A stretch of DNA of 64,000 nt from CALRQJ02 sp943370285 (GCA_943370285.1 CALRQJ020000015.1:36414-100413); one strand, 5' to 3'. Numbered from the stretch's first letter, positions 34,476 through 43,675 are shown. The notes: generated from the letters alone by a model not told the origin. Program-made: numbers and translations.

Positions 34476-34769
34476 ATGCCCCAAGAACTGAATGCCATAA
34501 ATGTTGTGATTGCAGATAGAACCTACCGGTTAAAGATTGATCCGGCAGATGAAGAAACCATTCGCAAACAGCTTAAAATCATTAACGACAAAATACTCGA
34601 CTACCGTACCAATTTTGCCGGCAAAGACATGCAGGATTATGTAGCTATGGTTTTATTATGGTTTGCCACCGAAGTACAAAAACCCTTGCCCGAAATACAA
34701 GATATGGTTGTTGTTGCCGAACAATTGACGCAATTAGAACAACAACTAGACAAAGCCATAACGATTTGA
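34476..34769 (+). CDS. zapA: Cell division protein ZapA
   Basis: Stabilises FtsZ filaments at the division ring. The 97-residue protein starts with INVVIADRTYRLKIDPADEETIRKQLKIINDKI, the ZapA N-terminal globular domain, and continues into the coiled coil EIQDMVVVAEQLTQLEQQL. The conserved ADRTYRLK and the length are right for the family. It lies 14 bp after the coiled-coil gene, and between it and rny there is a 200-bp gap. Confidence 0.85.
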   Translation: MPQELNAINVVIADRTYRLKIDPADEETIRKQLKIINDKILDYRTNFAGKDMQDYVAMVLLWFATEVQKPLPEIQDMVVVAEQLTQLEQQLDKAITI

Positions 34770-34834
34770 TTAACAATAATATAGCTTAATCTATAGCTTT
34801 CAATTCTGTTACTTTAGCACCCAATTTTAGTTAA

Positions 34835-34935
34835 ATGCAACCGTATGCGGTTTATTGCCGCAATCGTTCGGTCATTTATCACCCTTAATAATTATCTTCG
34901 CAAACCCCGTATTGTGTTTTGACCAATCGGCAAAC
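34835..34935 (+). ncRNA. Candidate 6S-like RNA between zapA and rny
   Basis: The 200-bp gap between zapA and rny holds paired segments. TTGCC (34855-34859) can pair with GGCAA (34929-34933), and GGTCA (34870-34874) with TGACC (34920-34924), enclosing an unpaired central region. There is also a GCGG/CCGC hairpin near 34847-34861. A rod with an internal bubble is the 6S RNA outline, and zapA-ssrS is a known neighbourhood elsewhere. This rests on weak short stems, so treat it as a lead. Confidence 0.3.
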
Positions 34936-34970
34936 AGGATTTGAATCAACTTTAAAAAACAAACAACAGC

Positions 34971-36536
34971 ATGGACCAAACAATAATCTTGATTATTACC
35001 GGCGTTGCAGCACTACTTGTGGGTGTTGCAGTAGGTAAAGTCATTTTTTCTAAAGACACTAAAAAACAAGTAGAAGAAGCAAATTTACAGGCCCAAAAAC
35101 TAATTGCAGACGCCCAATTACAGGCAGAAACACTCAAAAAAGAGAAAATATTAGAAGCCAAAGAAAAATTTGTACAACTTAAAGCAGAGCATGACAAAGA
35201 AACCCTAGAACGCAACCGAAAATTAGGTGATGCCGAAAATCGGATTAAGCAGAAAGAGGTTACTATGAACCAAAAAGAAGCGGCGGTTGATAAGCAGATT
35301 AAAGAAAACGACCTGATTAAAGAAAACCTTAACCGCCAAATTGAAGTTGTAAACCTTAAGCGTACCGAACTAGAAAAGCACCAGGAAGAGCATATTCGCA
35401 GATTGGAAAAAATTGCAGGTCTTACTGCCGAAGAAGCCAAAACACAATTAATCGAAAGTTTAAAACAAGAAGCACAGGCTAGAGCTTTGGGCTTACAACA
35501 GGAGATTATTGACGAGGCCAAATTAAAAGCGAATAAAGAAGCCAGAAAAATCATCATTCAAACCATACAGCGTACGGCTGCAGAACAAGCTATTGAAAAT
35601 GCGATTACCGTATTCAATTTAGAGAGTGATGAAATTAAAGGTCAAATCATTGGTCGTGAAGGTCGTAATATCCGTGCTATTGAGGCAGCAACCGGTGTCG
35701 ACTTAATTGTTGATGATACGCCTGAAGCGATCATTCTTTCTTCTTTCGATCCATTGCGTAGAGAGATTGCTCGTTTGAGTTTACAGCGATTGGTATCTGA
35801 CGGTCGTATTCACCCTGCTCGTATTGAGGAAGTGGTAGAAAAAACCCGCCGCCAATTAGAAGACCAAATCATGGAAATTGGGGAAAGAACTGTTATCGAA
35901 TTAGGTATTCATGGTTTACATAAAGAATTGGTGAGAATTGTTGGTAAAATGCGTTTCCGTTCTTCTTACGGTCAAAACCTATTGATGCACAGCCGTGAAA
36001 CAGCCAATCTTTGTGCTTTAATGGCAGCAGAATTGGGCATGAACGTAAAATTGGCGAAGAGAGCAGGTTTATTACACGATATTGGTAAGGTACCGGATGA
36101 AGAAACAGAATTAAGCCACGCCTTACTAGGTGCTAAATTGGCAGAAAAATATGGCGAAAACCCTGCAGTAGTAAACGCTATTGGTGCTCACCACGATGAA
36201 ATGGAAATGCAATATGTAATTTCTCCCATCATCCAAGCTTGTGATGCCATAAGTGGTGCAAGACCTGGTGCAAGGCGTGAAATCATGCAGCAGTATTTAC
36301 AACGTATTAAAGAGTTGGAAACCATGGCTATGGCCTACACTGGTGTAGAGAAAGCTTATGCCATTCAAGCAGGTAGAGAACTACGTGTTATTGTGGAAGC
36401 CGATAAAGTAACAGATGGTGATAGCGATAAATTAAGTTTTGAAATTGCTCAAAAAATTCAAACCGACATGACTTATCCCGGACAAATAAAGGTTACGGTA
36501 ATCAGAGAAAAAAGAGCCGTAAACATTGCCCGATAA
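34971..36536 (+). CDS. rny: Ribonuclease Y
   Basis: Membrane-anchored endoribonuclease that starts mRNA decay. The 521-residue protein has an N-terminal transmembrane helix (IILIITGVAALLVGVAVG), a long coiled coil (residues 27-200), a KH domain (GQIIGREGRNIRAIEAATGVDLIVDDTPEAI) and an HD phosphohydrolase domain with LLHDIGKVPD and AHHDEM. The length and layout are standard. A terminator follows 19 bp after the stop. Confidence 0.96.
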   Translation: MDQTIILIITGVAALLVGVAVGKVIFSKDTKKQVEEANLQAQKLIADAQLQAETLKKEKILEAKEKFVQLKAEHDKETLERNRKLGDAENRIKQKEVTMNQKEAAVDKQIKENDLIKENLNRQIEVVNLKRTELEKHQEEHIRRLEKIAGLTAEEAKTQLIESLKQEAQARALGLQQEIIDEAKLKANKEARKIIIQTIQRTAAEQAIENAITVFNLESDEIKGQIIGREGRNIRAIEAATGVDLIVDDTPEAIILSSFDPLRREIARLSLQRLVSDGRIHPARIEEVVEKTRRQLEDQIMEIGERTVIELGIHGLHKELVRIVGKMRFRSSYGQNLLMHSRETANLCALMAAELGMNVKLAKRAGLLHDIGKVPDEETELSHALLGAKLAEKYGENPAVVNAIGAHHDEMEMQYVISPIIQACDAISGARPGARREIMQQYLQRIKELETMAMAYTGVEKAYAIQAGRELRVIVEADKVTDGDSDKLSFEIAQKIQTDMTYPGQIKVTVIREKRAVNIAR

Positions 36537-36554
36537 TAATTGCTAGACATTGCA

Positions 36555-36584
36555 TAAAAAAAGAGCCGTTCGGCTCTTTTTTTA
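36555..36584. terminator. Bidirectional terminator between rny and the HIT gene
   Basis: A GC core (AAGAGCCG/CGGCTCTT) with a TT loop is flanked by A7 and T7, all in a 30-bp span. It lies 19 bp after rny and 19 bp after the end of the minus-strand HIT gene. Confidence 0.9.
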
Positions 36585-36602
36585 TGTCTTTACTTTCACT
36601 CC

Positions 36603-36995
36603 TTATAACAAGCGTTGTAAGATCTTTTCTTGTATTACTTTCAATTGCTCCGGAGTAGGTTTTAATTTCTTTGTTAATATATCGGCATCTGCCATTCCAT
36701 TCATGGGTACTAAATGAATATGAGCATGAGGCACTTCAAAACCAATAGTAATAATGTTTACCCTATCGCAACCAAAAGCAAGCTTAATGGCATTAGCAAT
36801 GGGTTTGGCAAAAGTTAATATGCCACTCAATTCTGCATCAGACAAATCAAATAATCTATCTGTTGGGTTTTTAGGCACCACCAACACATGACCTTCAACC
36901 GCTGGAAAAATATCCAAGAAAGCAAAGAACAAATCGTTCTCAGCAATTTTATAGCTAGGTATTTCTCCGGCAATAATTTTTGAAAAAATGGTCAT
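36603..36995 (-). CDS. HIT family hydrolase
   Basis: A nucleotide-binding protein of 130 residues of the histidine-triad family. The triad is VPHAHIHLVPM near residues 92-102, and the N-terminal strand is TIFSKIIAGEIPSYKI with GHVLVVPK in the middle. These proteins hydrolyse AMP-linked compounds such as adenosine 5'-phosphoramidate. The substrate here is unknown. It lies 20 bp after greA and is likely co-transcribed with it. Confidence 0.93.
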   Translation of the reverse strand: MTIFSKIIAGEIPSYKIAENDLFFAFLDIFPAVEGHVLVVPKNPTDRLFDLSDAELSGILTFAKPIANAIKLAFGCDRVNIITIGFEVPHAHIHLVPMNGMADADILTKKLKPTPEQLKVIQEKILQRLL

Positions 36996-37015
36996 TACAA
37001 TTTCAATTGATTGTA

Positions 37016-37489
37016 CTAGATGGAAATATCTTCTACCTTAAATTTAAGCATACCATTAGGTGCTTGTACTTCGGCAATCTCACCTTTCTTTTTACCCAAC
37101 AAACCTTTACCAATAGGAGATCCGGCAGAAATTTTATTCAACTTTAAATCAGCTTCTTTCTCTCCAACAATCTGATAAGTCATTGTTTTTTTAGTTGCCA
37201 TATTAGTAATGGTAACCTTTGTTAAAATAGCAACTTTACTCGTATCAATGGTATTGATATCAACAATTTTAGCAGTAGCAATAACACCTTCTAGCTGCTT
37301 AATTTTAGCTTCTAATAAACCTTGTGCTTCTTTAGCGCTATCGTATTCTGCATTTTCTTTCAAATCGCCTTTTTCTCTGGCTTCGGCAATAGCCCTTGAC
37401 GCCGCAGGACGATCAACAGACTTTAAGGTTTGTAGTTCCTGCCTCAATTTGTCATAGGTCTCCTGTGTAACATACATGACATCACTCAT
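37016..37489 (-). CDS. greA: Transcription elongation factor GreA
   Basis: Rescues backtracked RNA polymerase by stimulating transcript cleavage. The 157-residue protein has the N-terminal coiled coil (TQETYDKLRQELQTLKSVDRPAASRAIAEAREKGDLKENAEY), with the DLKENAEY tip that reaches the active site, and the C-terminal FKBP-like domain with GSPIGKGLLGKKKGE. I start at ATG 37489 (MSDVMYVTQ). The longer frame adds 26 residues of no known homology. A later ATG (37477) is also possible. Confidence 0.93.
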   Translation of the reverse strand: MSDVMYVTQETYDKLRQELQTLKSVDRPAASRAIAEAREKGDLKENAEYDSAKEAQGLLEAKIKQLEGVIATAKIVDINTIDTSKVAILTKVTITNMATKKTMTYQIVGEKEADLKLNKISAGSPIGKGLLGKKKGEIAEVQAPNGMLKFKVEDISI

Positions 37490-37703
37490 AATCATTCTTT
37501 TTAAAAAGGGTAAAAAAAATACAACGCCACAGCGAGTGTAGCGTTGCATATGCACAAAAATAAGCAAATAACATAAATTAAAAAAGCAATAGCCAAAAAG
37601 GGCAAATCAAGAACCCAACACTGTATTTTAACATTCCGCTTATACTATTAGGAACATTTATTGAGTTACTTAACCGTATTCTATCACCAATAAATGATTC
37701 ATT

Positions 37704-38195
37704 ATGAGTGCCTTAATCAAAAATAAAATAGGAAACGAGCAGATTGGTCCATACTATTGGGTTGGTCAATGCAATAATGGTGTTCAGTATTTTGCGGGTC
37801 AAACATTTAAAAGCAATACTTCTGGTAAATTGGCATACATCAAATTATTTCCAGTTATTGTTTATGGTGCTACAGCCGCAACATTAACAGTGTTTGAATT
37901 GGATGAACTAACACATCAATGGAGAGAACAAAAAGCTGCTTTCAAAACCAATATTACCAAAGCAATGGAAGGTCATTGGTTGCACTTTGGCATCACCGAT
38001 GTACACATCAAAGCCAATAAGCAATACGGATTTAAATTAAGTTGTGATAATGGTGGTATGATGGCGATTGCCGAAAACCCATGGACAGTTCCTAACCCCT
38101 ATTTTGATGGACAAGAATGGGTTGGATCGTCTGAAAATCCCGAAGGTGAATTTCACAAAGATTTTGACTTAGCCTTTGAAGCTGCTGTAGAGTAA
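37704..38195 (+). CDS. Cytosolic beta-rich protein, unknown
   Basis: A 163-residue protein with no signal peptide and no transmembrane helix. Segments such as GKLAYIKLFPVIVYGATAATLTVFELDELTHQWREQKAAFKTNI and HWLHFGITDVHIKANKQYGFKLSC alternate hydrophobic and polar residues and are rich in Trp, Tyr and Phe, so it looks like a beta-sandwich or jelly-roll. No family comes to mind. It is a lone gene, followed by the minus-strand dehydrogenase gene 6 bp past its stop. Confidence 0.6.
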   Translation: MSALIKNKIGNEQIGPYYWVGQCNNGVQYFAGQTFKSNTSGKLAYIKLFPVIVYGATAATLTVFELDELTHQWREQKAAFKTNITKAMEGHWLHFGITDVHIKANKQYGFKLSCDNGGMMAIAENPWTVPNPYFDGQEWVGSSENPEGEFHKDFDLAFEAAVE

Positions 38196-38200
38196 TAAGC

Positions 38201-39130
38201 TTAGGTTAATCCCAATTTTTGGAGTAGCACATAAGCCATTTTATAAAAGGCTTCGTGACTATACCCTGCGATATGTGGAGTGATGATAACATTGGATTGA
38301 TGCAGCAACCACTGCAAATCACTTTGCTCTGTAGTGTTATAGGTATTCAACTTTTCATTTTCTAACACATCTAATGCAGCTCCTGCAATTTTACCCGATT
38401 GAAGCGCCTTGATTAATGCTTGTGTGTCTGTCACTTTTCCCCTGCTTGTATTTAAAAAGAAAGGTTTCTTTTCTAATGCATTGAAAAAAGCATCATTCGC
38501 AATATGCTGTGTTTCTTGGGTTAAAGGCAAATGGAAACTAACTACATCTGCATAGCGACAAATTTGTTCTAATCCGGCTTCTCTTATGTAGTCTTTGGCA
38601 AAGCCATGTTTATATTTATCATACGCCAAAACCGTTACACCAAAGGGCTGCAACAGTTTTGCAAAGCTGCTGCCGGTATGCCCGTACCCAATAATGCCAA
38701 CTGTTTTTTCAGCTAGTTCAACACCACGGTTTTCATCTCTCAACCATAACCCGTTTTTGATTTCGTTGCAACTGCTATTGATTTTATTCATCAGGTTTAA
38801 CAATAAACCCAAGGTATGTTCAGCCACCGCATTTCTATTCCCTTCGGGACTACTCTCACATCTAATTCCTTTACTTTCGGCAAAAGTTACATCAATATTT
38901 TCCATGCCGCTACCTAAACGGCCGATCCATTTCAATTTTTTGGCAGCCGCAATTAGGGCTTGGTTGATGGGTAATCTTGTAGTTACCACAATACCTTCTG
39001 CATCGCTTATTTCAATCAATAGTTCATCGTAAGTTATATTGGGTGAATTCAATACAGTGTACCCTTGCTGTGTAAGTGTTTCTACCAAATAAGGATGTGT
39101 AGGCGCCGTTATAATGATTTTCTTTGTCAA
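38201..39130 (-). CDS. D-isomer-specific 2-hydroxyacid dehydrogenase
   Basis: An NAD-dependent enzyme of the phosphoglycerate/lactate dehydrogenase family, 309 residues. The nucleotide-binding motif is IGYGHTG, with AYDKYKHG following. The catalytic residues are Arg in TSRGKVTD, Glu in DVLENEK and His in ITPHIAGYS. The C-terminal ACT domain of SerA is absent, so a D-2-hydroxyacid dehydrogenase is more likely than true SerA. The frame opens at TTG 39130 (MTKKIII), and no ATG lies between that codon and the in-frame stop upstream. The rsmA stop is 8 bp upstream, so it is likely the second gene of an rsmA operon. Confidence 0.85.
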   Translation of the reverse strand: MTKKIIITAPTHPYLVETLTQQGYTVLNSPNITYDELLIEISDAEGIVVTTRLPINQALIAAAKKLKWIGRLGSGMENIDVTFAESKGIRCESSPEGNRNAVAEHTLGLLLNLMNKINSSCNEIKNGLWLRDENRGVELAEKTVGIIGYGHTGSSFAKLLQPFGVTVLAYDKYKHGFAKDYIREAGLEQICRYADVVSFHLPLTQETQHIANDAFFNALEKKPFFLNTSRGKVTDTQALIKALQSGKIAGAALDVLENEKLNTYNTTEQSDLQWLLHQSNVIITPHIAGYSHEAFYKMAYVLLQKLGLT

Positions 39131-39138
39131 TTTGTTGT

Positions 39139-39894
39139 TTATTTCATCTTAAAACTAAGTGCTGCAAAATCCGCAATACTTAATTGCTCTGCTCGTTTAT
39201 TAAAAATGTCAGCTTCTAATTCAGACACATCAAACAATGATTTTACTGCATTGCGAAGCGTTTTTCTTCTTTGATTAAACGCTGTTTTTACCAAATTGGT
39301 GAATGCTTTTTTCGACTTCATATCAGGCACATCGGTACGTTTAACCAATCGAATTACACCACTCATTACTTTTGGCGGCGGATTAAAACTTGTAGGTGGC
39401 ACATCAAACAAATATGCTACATCATAAAAAGCTTGCACTAGCACACTCATCACACCATATACTTTATTACCCGGTTGAGATGCAATACGTAACGCTACTT
39501 CTTTTTGAAACATGCCCACCATTACCGGCACTTGTTCTCTCCATTCTACTACTTTAAACAGAATTTCGGTGGAAATGTTATATGGAAAATTACCCACCAC
39601 AATAAAATCGCCATCAAAAGGCGGTGCTATGTCTAAAAAACTACGATGAATGATTTTATCCTGCAAGGCAGGATAGGTATGCAGTAAATACGCCACTTTC
39701 TCATCGTCTAACTCAACCGCTTTGAAGTTGATATTTGGTATTTGTAAGAGATACTTTGTTAATGCCCCACCACCCGGTCCCACCTCTAATAATTGATCAT
39801 AAGTGTGATGCTGTAGTGTACCGGCAATTTGTTTACAGATATTTTCATCTTTTAAAAAATGCTGGCCGAGTGACTTTTTGAGTGTGTATTGCAT
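39139..39894 (-). CDS. rsmA: 16S rRNA dimethyladenosine transferase RsmA
   Basis: Dimethylates two adjacent adenosines near the 3' end of 16S rRNA during 30S maturation. The 251-residue protein has the KSLGQHFLKDENICKQI opening, the SAM-binding EVGPGGGALT block and the catalytic NFPY (NxPY) motif. I start at ATG 39894, where the alignment with the family begins; the longer frame is mostly upstream sequence. The promoter box right before the ATG suggests that the mRNA may start at or within a few bases of the start codon. Confidence 0.94.
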   Translation of the reverse strand: MQYTLKKSLGQHFLKDENICKQIAGTLQHHTYDQLLEVGPGGGALTKYLLQIPNINFKAVELDDEKVAYLLHTYPALQDKIIHRSFLDIAPPFDGDFIVVGNFPYNISTEILFKVVEWREQVPVMVGMFQKEVALRIASQPGNKVYGVMSVLVQAFYDVAYLFDVPPTSFNPPPKVMSGVIRLVKRTDVPDMKSKKAFTNLVKTAFNQRRKTLRNAVKSLFDVSELEADIFNKRAEQLSIADFAALSFKMK

Positions 39895-39899
39895 TGCCG

Positions 39900-39907
39900 C
39901 AAAGATA
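39900..39907 (-). promoter_or_regulatory. Putative -7 element of rsmA, predicts a leaderless start
   Basis: The minus strand reads TATCTTTG, ending only five bases upstream of the rsmA ATG. If transcription begins 4-7 bp after the box, the transcript would start at or next to the ATG. No TTG was found at 17-23 bp. Confidence 0.45.
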
Positions 39908-40006
39908 AGTGCCTCACTCACATATACCCCGTTAAAGAAAAGCCGTTTGGTTAAGCCGCAATAACTACCGATAATCACTTAATTTTACTGCATAACTTTC
40001 TTGTGT

Positions 40007-41104
40007 ATGACAACTGAAATGCAAAAACCGGTAATCGGATTTACTTGTGGCGACTTGAATGGCATTGGCATTGAACTCATTATTAAAACATTAGGCGATA
40101 GTCGCATCCTAGATTTTTGTACTCCTGTAGTATTTGCCAGTAGCAAATGCATTAATTTTTATCGCAAAACTTTGCCCGATATTAATTTTAGTTATCAGCA
40201 AGTAAAAGACTTCACCAGACTGAATCCTAAGCAAATCAACATTTTTAATTGTTGGGAAGAAGAAATACAAATTACACCGGGTATCTTAAATGAAATTGGC
40301 GGTAAATACGCTTTGATTTCTTTACAACAAGCAACCAAAGCTTTAAAAGATGGCCATATTCATGGTTTGGTAACCGCCCCCATTCACAAAAAAAATATTC
40401 AATCGGCTGAATTTAACTACAGCGGTCATACGCCTTATTTCAAAGCATTTTTTGAAGTACAAGATGTGCTGATGTTAATGACTGCAGAAAATATGAAAGT
40501 GGGTTTATTGACAGAACATGTTACGATTGCTGATGTGAGTAGCCATATTACCAAGCAAGCCATCATAAGCAAACTGAAAATTATGAATAGCAGTTTGCAA
40601 AAAGATTTTGGTATTGATAAGCCAAGAATTGCGGTGTTGGGTTTAAATCCACATTCCGGCGATGAAGGTTTGATTGGCAAAGAAGAAATTGAAATCATTA
40701 AACCTGCGGTGAAGGATGCCAAACAAAGTAATATCATGGTGTTTGGTCCGTATAGTTCAGATGCTTTTTTTGCCCGTGGCTATCACGAACGATTTGATGG
40801 TGTATTAGCCATGTATCATGATCAAGGTTTAATTCCATTTAAATCGTTGGCTGTTGGCGAAGGAACAAATTATACAGCAGGTTTGCCGGTTGTAAGAACT
40901 AGTCCTGACCATGGTACTGCATTCGATATTGCCGGTAAAGCAAAAGCTGATGCCACTTCATTTATTGCTGCCACTTTTGCTTGTTTAGACATTATCAAAC
41001 AACGCATGGGTTATGCCGATAATAGAAAAAATCCACTCAAGAAAATGAGTGCTAGATTTTTAGCCAATGCTGTAGATGAAAAAGTAGAAGAAACCGAAGC
41101 CTAA
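40007..41104 (+). CDS. pdxA: 4-hydroxythreonine-4-phosphate dehydrogenase
   Basis: NAD-dependent oxidation step of the DXP-dependent pyridoxal phosphate pathway. The 365-residue protein has the GDLNGIGIELIIKTL start, a YSGHTPYF segment with metal-binding His, the NPHSGDEG block, and MYHDQGLIPFK and RTSPDHGTAFDIAGK near the end. These are the PdxA signature regions. The first codon of the longer frame is TTG, so ATG 40007 is used. It is divergent from rsmA, with the 112-bp gap containing the rsmA box. Confidence 0.93.
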   Translation: MTTEMQKPVIGFTCGDLNGIGIELIIKTLGDSRILDFCTPVVFASSKCINFYRKTLPDINFSYQQVKDFTRLNPKQINIFNCWEEEIQITPGILNEIGGKYALISLQQATKALKDGHIHGLVTAPIHKKNIQSAEFNYSGHTPYFKAFFEVQDVLMLMTAENMKVGLLTEHVTIADVSSHITKQAIISKLKIMNSSLQKDFGIDKPRIAVLGLNPHSGDEGLIGKEEIEIIKPAVKDAKQSNIMVFGPYSSDAFFARGYHERFDGVLAMYHDQGLIPFKSLAVGEGTNYTAGLPVVRTSPDHGTAFDIAGKAKADATSFIAATFACLDIIKQRMGYADNRKNPLKKMSARFLANAVDEKVEETEA

Positions 41105-41130
41105 TGTATTGCACCATTACTTAATTCATC

Positions 41131-42000
41131 ATGACCACACTTCATAATGATGTGCTACAAGTTGTAGTTGCTGCCAAAGGTGCAGAACTGCAAAGCATTC
41201 AACACAGACAAACCAAGCTAGAATACCTTTGGAGTGGCGACCCTGCTTTTTGGGGAAAGAAAAGCCCGGTACTATTTCCTATTGTTGGTGGATTAAAAAA
41301 CAACAGCTATCAGCACCAAGGCAAAACGTATACCATGGGCAGACATGGTTTTGCCAGAGACAAAGTATTTACCCTTACTGCCCAAACCGAGCAATCTGCA
41401 ACTTTCACATTAGTACATGATATAGAAACATTAAAAGTATTTCCATTTGAATTTGCTTTTCATATTCGTTATAGCATTCATCAAAACACACTCACTTGTA
41501 CTTACATTGTTGAAAATACAGGTGCTGAAACAATGTGGTTTTCAGTTGGGGCTCATCCGGCATTTAAATTGCCATTAGTAGACGGAACTAGTTTTGAAGA
41601 TTATTTTTTGCAGTTTAATCAAATAGAACATTGCGGCATTTTCCCTTTATCAGCCGAAGGCTTAATTGAAAAAAATGCTATTCCATATTTAGCAGCTACA
41701 AATACGTTGCCTTTACAAAAGGCATTATTCTATAAAGATGCGTTGGTGTTTAAATCTTTGGCGTCAACAAGCATTGCTATTCAAAGTAATCGTACACCGC
41801 ATGGGTTAAGGGTAGATTATCCTGGATTTCCTTTTATGGGTATTTGGGCAGCTAAAGATGCCGATTTTGTTTGCATAGAACCTTGGTGCGGCATTGCGGA
41901 TAGTGTTGACGCAGCTGGTAACATCAGTCATAAAGAAGGCATCCATTCACTTAATGCAGGCAACACATTTGAAAAGTTGTGGTCGGTAACCGTATTTTAA
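41131..42000 (+). CDS. Aldose 1-epimerase family protein
   Basis: A mutarotase-like protein of 289 residues that interconverts hexose anomers or acts on related sugars. It matches the GalM-type fold with YLWSGDPAFWGKKSPVLFPIVGGL, the GRHGFAR catalytic His motif, YIVENTGAETMWFSVGAHPAF and FVCIEPWCGIADS near the end, with a catalytic Glu in that last block. Members of this subfamily include glucose-6-phosphate epimerase-like proteins. It follows pdxA by 26 bp on the same strand. Confidence 0.85.
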   Translation: MTTLHNDVLQVVVAAKGAELQSIQHRQTKLEYLWSGDPAFWGKKSPVLFPIVGGLKNNSYQHQGKTYTMGRHGFARDKVFTLTAQTEQSATFTLVHDIETLKVFPFEFAFHIRYSIHQNTLTCTYIVENTGAETMWFSVGAHPAFKLPLVDGTSFEDYFLQFNQIEHCGIFPLSAEGLIEKNAIPYLAATNTLPLQKALFYKDALVFKSLASTSIAIQSNRTPHGLRVDYPGFPFMGIWAAKDADFVCIEPWCGIADSVDAAGNISHKEGIHSLNAGNTFEKLWSVTVF

Positions 42001-42071
42001 TGTTAAGGTAAAAGCGACTAAAGTCACTTTCTAAACATAGGCAATTCATTACCTTTCCTCAAATTGTATAT

Positions 42072-43625
42072 ATGTCACTGCAAGCATATTTCAGTCCTTT
42101 TCGCAATAACATTATTGGAATCAATACGCAGTTCGAAACGCCATTTGGTATACAACAACTCATTTATGCCGATTGGACTGCAAGTGGCAGAGCTTATGCA
42201 CCCATAGAAAAAAGGCTGCAACATGATATTATGCCAATGATGGCTAATACGCATACCGAAACTACAGTTACCGGAACAGCCATGACAAGAGCTTATGAGC
42301 AGGCAAAACATATTATTAAGCAACATGTACATGCCAATGAAAATGATGTACTCATTTTTGCAGGAAGTGGTATGACGGGTGCTGTAAACAAATTGCAACG
42401 ATTGTTGGGTTTACGTATTCCTGAACGCATCATGGATTATGTTAAACCAGGCAGGTTGCCTTCAGCAGATGAAATAAAAAATAGTACAATAAGTATTCAT
42501 TCGTTATTTAGTAATTATCTAGCTATTGACCCAACGCTAAAACCAGTCATATTTGTGTCGCATATGGAGCATCACTCTAATCAAACCTCTTGGTTAGAAA
42601 CGATTGCAGATGTTGAAATTATTCCTAATGATGAAACAGGCAATATCAATTTAGTGGCACTAGAAAATTTGTTATTACAATACAAAACTAGAAGCAATAA
42701 AGCAGTAGCTATTACCGGCTGTTCTAATGTTACCGGTATTCAAACACCTTATCATAAAGTGGCACAAATAACACATAAGCATGGCGGTATTTGTTTTGTT
42801 GACTTTGCCTGTTCAGCGCCCTATGTTTCTATTGATATGCATCCCAATATTGAAGGTGGCGATTTAGATGCGATTTTCTTTTCACCACATAAATTCTTGG
42901 GCGGTCAGGGTACACCGGGGGTGCTTATCTTTAATAAGGTGTTGTATCACAATATCATTCCCGATCAACCCGGCGGCGGAACAGTAACTTACACCAACCC
43001 TTGGAAATATCACGAATATATTACAGATATTGAGCATCGAGAAGATGGCGGAACTCCTCCATTTTTACAAGGCATCAAAGCTGCTTTAGCCATCAAGTTA
43101 AAAGAAGAGATGGGAGTTGAAAATATGCTTAATAGAGAAGCCGAATTACTCGACATCATTTTTGAAAGACTTACTACCATTGATGGTGTAGAAGTAATGG
43201 AAGGACAAAATCGTAATCGGCTTGGTGTTGTTTCATTTTTAATTAAAGGCGCCCATTTTAATTTGGTGGTGAAATTATTAAACGACCGTTTTGGTGTACA
43301 AACTAGAGGTGGCTGTGCTTGTGCAGGTACCTATGGCCATATTTTACTGCATGTAGATGAAATGCATTCGCTGGAAATATTAGATGAAATTCATAATGGT
43401 GATTTATCCTGCAAACCGGGATGGATAAGAATGTCTATTCATCCGGTAATGACAAATGAAGAAGTAATAGCAATACTTGATGCTATAGAACAAGTGGCTT
43501 TGCACTATTGGGAATGGAAGGAAGACTATGAATATGATTCAGCTAAAAACGAATACCAGCATAAAACATTTAAAGACAACATTTCGGAAACGGTGAACAG
43601 TTGGTTTACTACATCATTCAAATAA
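42072..43625 (+). CDS. Class V aminotransferase / cysteine desulfurase-like protein
   Basis: A PLP enzyme of 517 residues, longer than typical NifS/IscS. The PLP Lys is in FFSPHKFLGGQGTPGVL. FVDFACSAPYVSI holds the Asp that contacts the pyridine ring. RGGCACAGTYGH contains cysteines in the RxGCxCAG position of cysteine desulfurases and selenocysteine lyases. The role is likely sulfur or selenium transfer from cysteine or a related amino acid, but the substrate is not certain. A terminator follows directly after the stop. Confidence 0.82.
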   Translation: MSLQAYFSPFRNNIIGINTQFETPFGIQQLIYADWTASGRAYAPIEKRLQHDIMPMMANTHTETTVTGTAMTRAYEQAKHIIKQHVHANENDVLIFAGSGMTGAVNKLQRLLGLRIPERIMDYVKPGRLPSADEIKNSTISIHSLFSNYLAIDPTLKPVIFVSHMEHHSNQTSWLETIADVEIIPNDETGNINLVALENLLLQYKTRSNKAVAITGCSNVTGIQTPYHKVAQITHKHGGICFVDFACSAPYVSIDMHPNIEGGDLDAIFFSPHKFLGGQGTPGVLIFNKVLYHNIIPDQPGGGTVTYTNPWKYHEYITDIEHREDGGTPPFLQGIKAALAIKLKEEMGVENMLNREAELLDIIFERLTTIDGVEVMEGQNRNRLGVVSFLIKGAHFNLVVKLLNDRFGVQTRGGCACAGTYGHILLHVDEMHSLEILDEIHNGDLSCKPGWIRMSIHPVMTNEEVIAILDAIEQVALHYWEWKEDYEYDSAKNEYQHKTFKDNISETVNSWFTTSFK

Positions 43626-43657
43626 AAAAGAGATAGCAAGTTTTGCCACCTCTTTTA
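43626..43657. terminator. Imperfect bidirectional terminator
   Basis: AAAAGAG (43626-43632) pairs with CTCTTTT (43650-43656), and GCAA with TTGC inside, with two mismatches. It lies directly after the aminotransferase stop and 19 bp from the end of the minus-strand gene at 43676. Confidence 0.55.
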
Positions 43658-43675
43658 TACTGTTCAATGCGGTAC

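Noticed and set aside
38201..39130. Annotating the dehydrogenase as SerA
   Set aside because: It lacks the C-terminal ACT domain and the serine pathway neighbours, so the general family name is safer.
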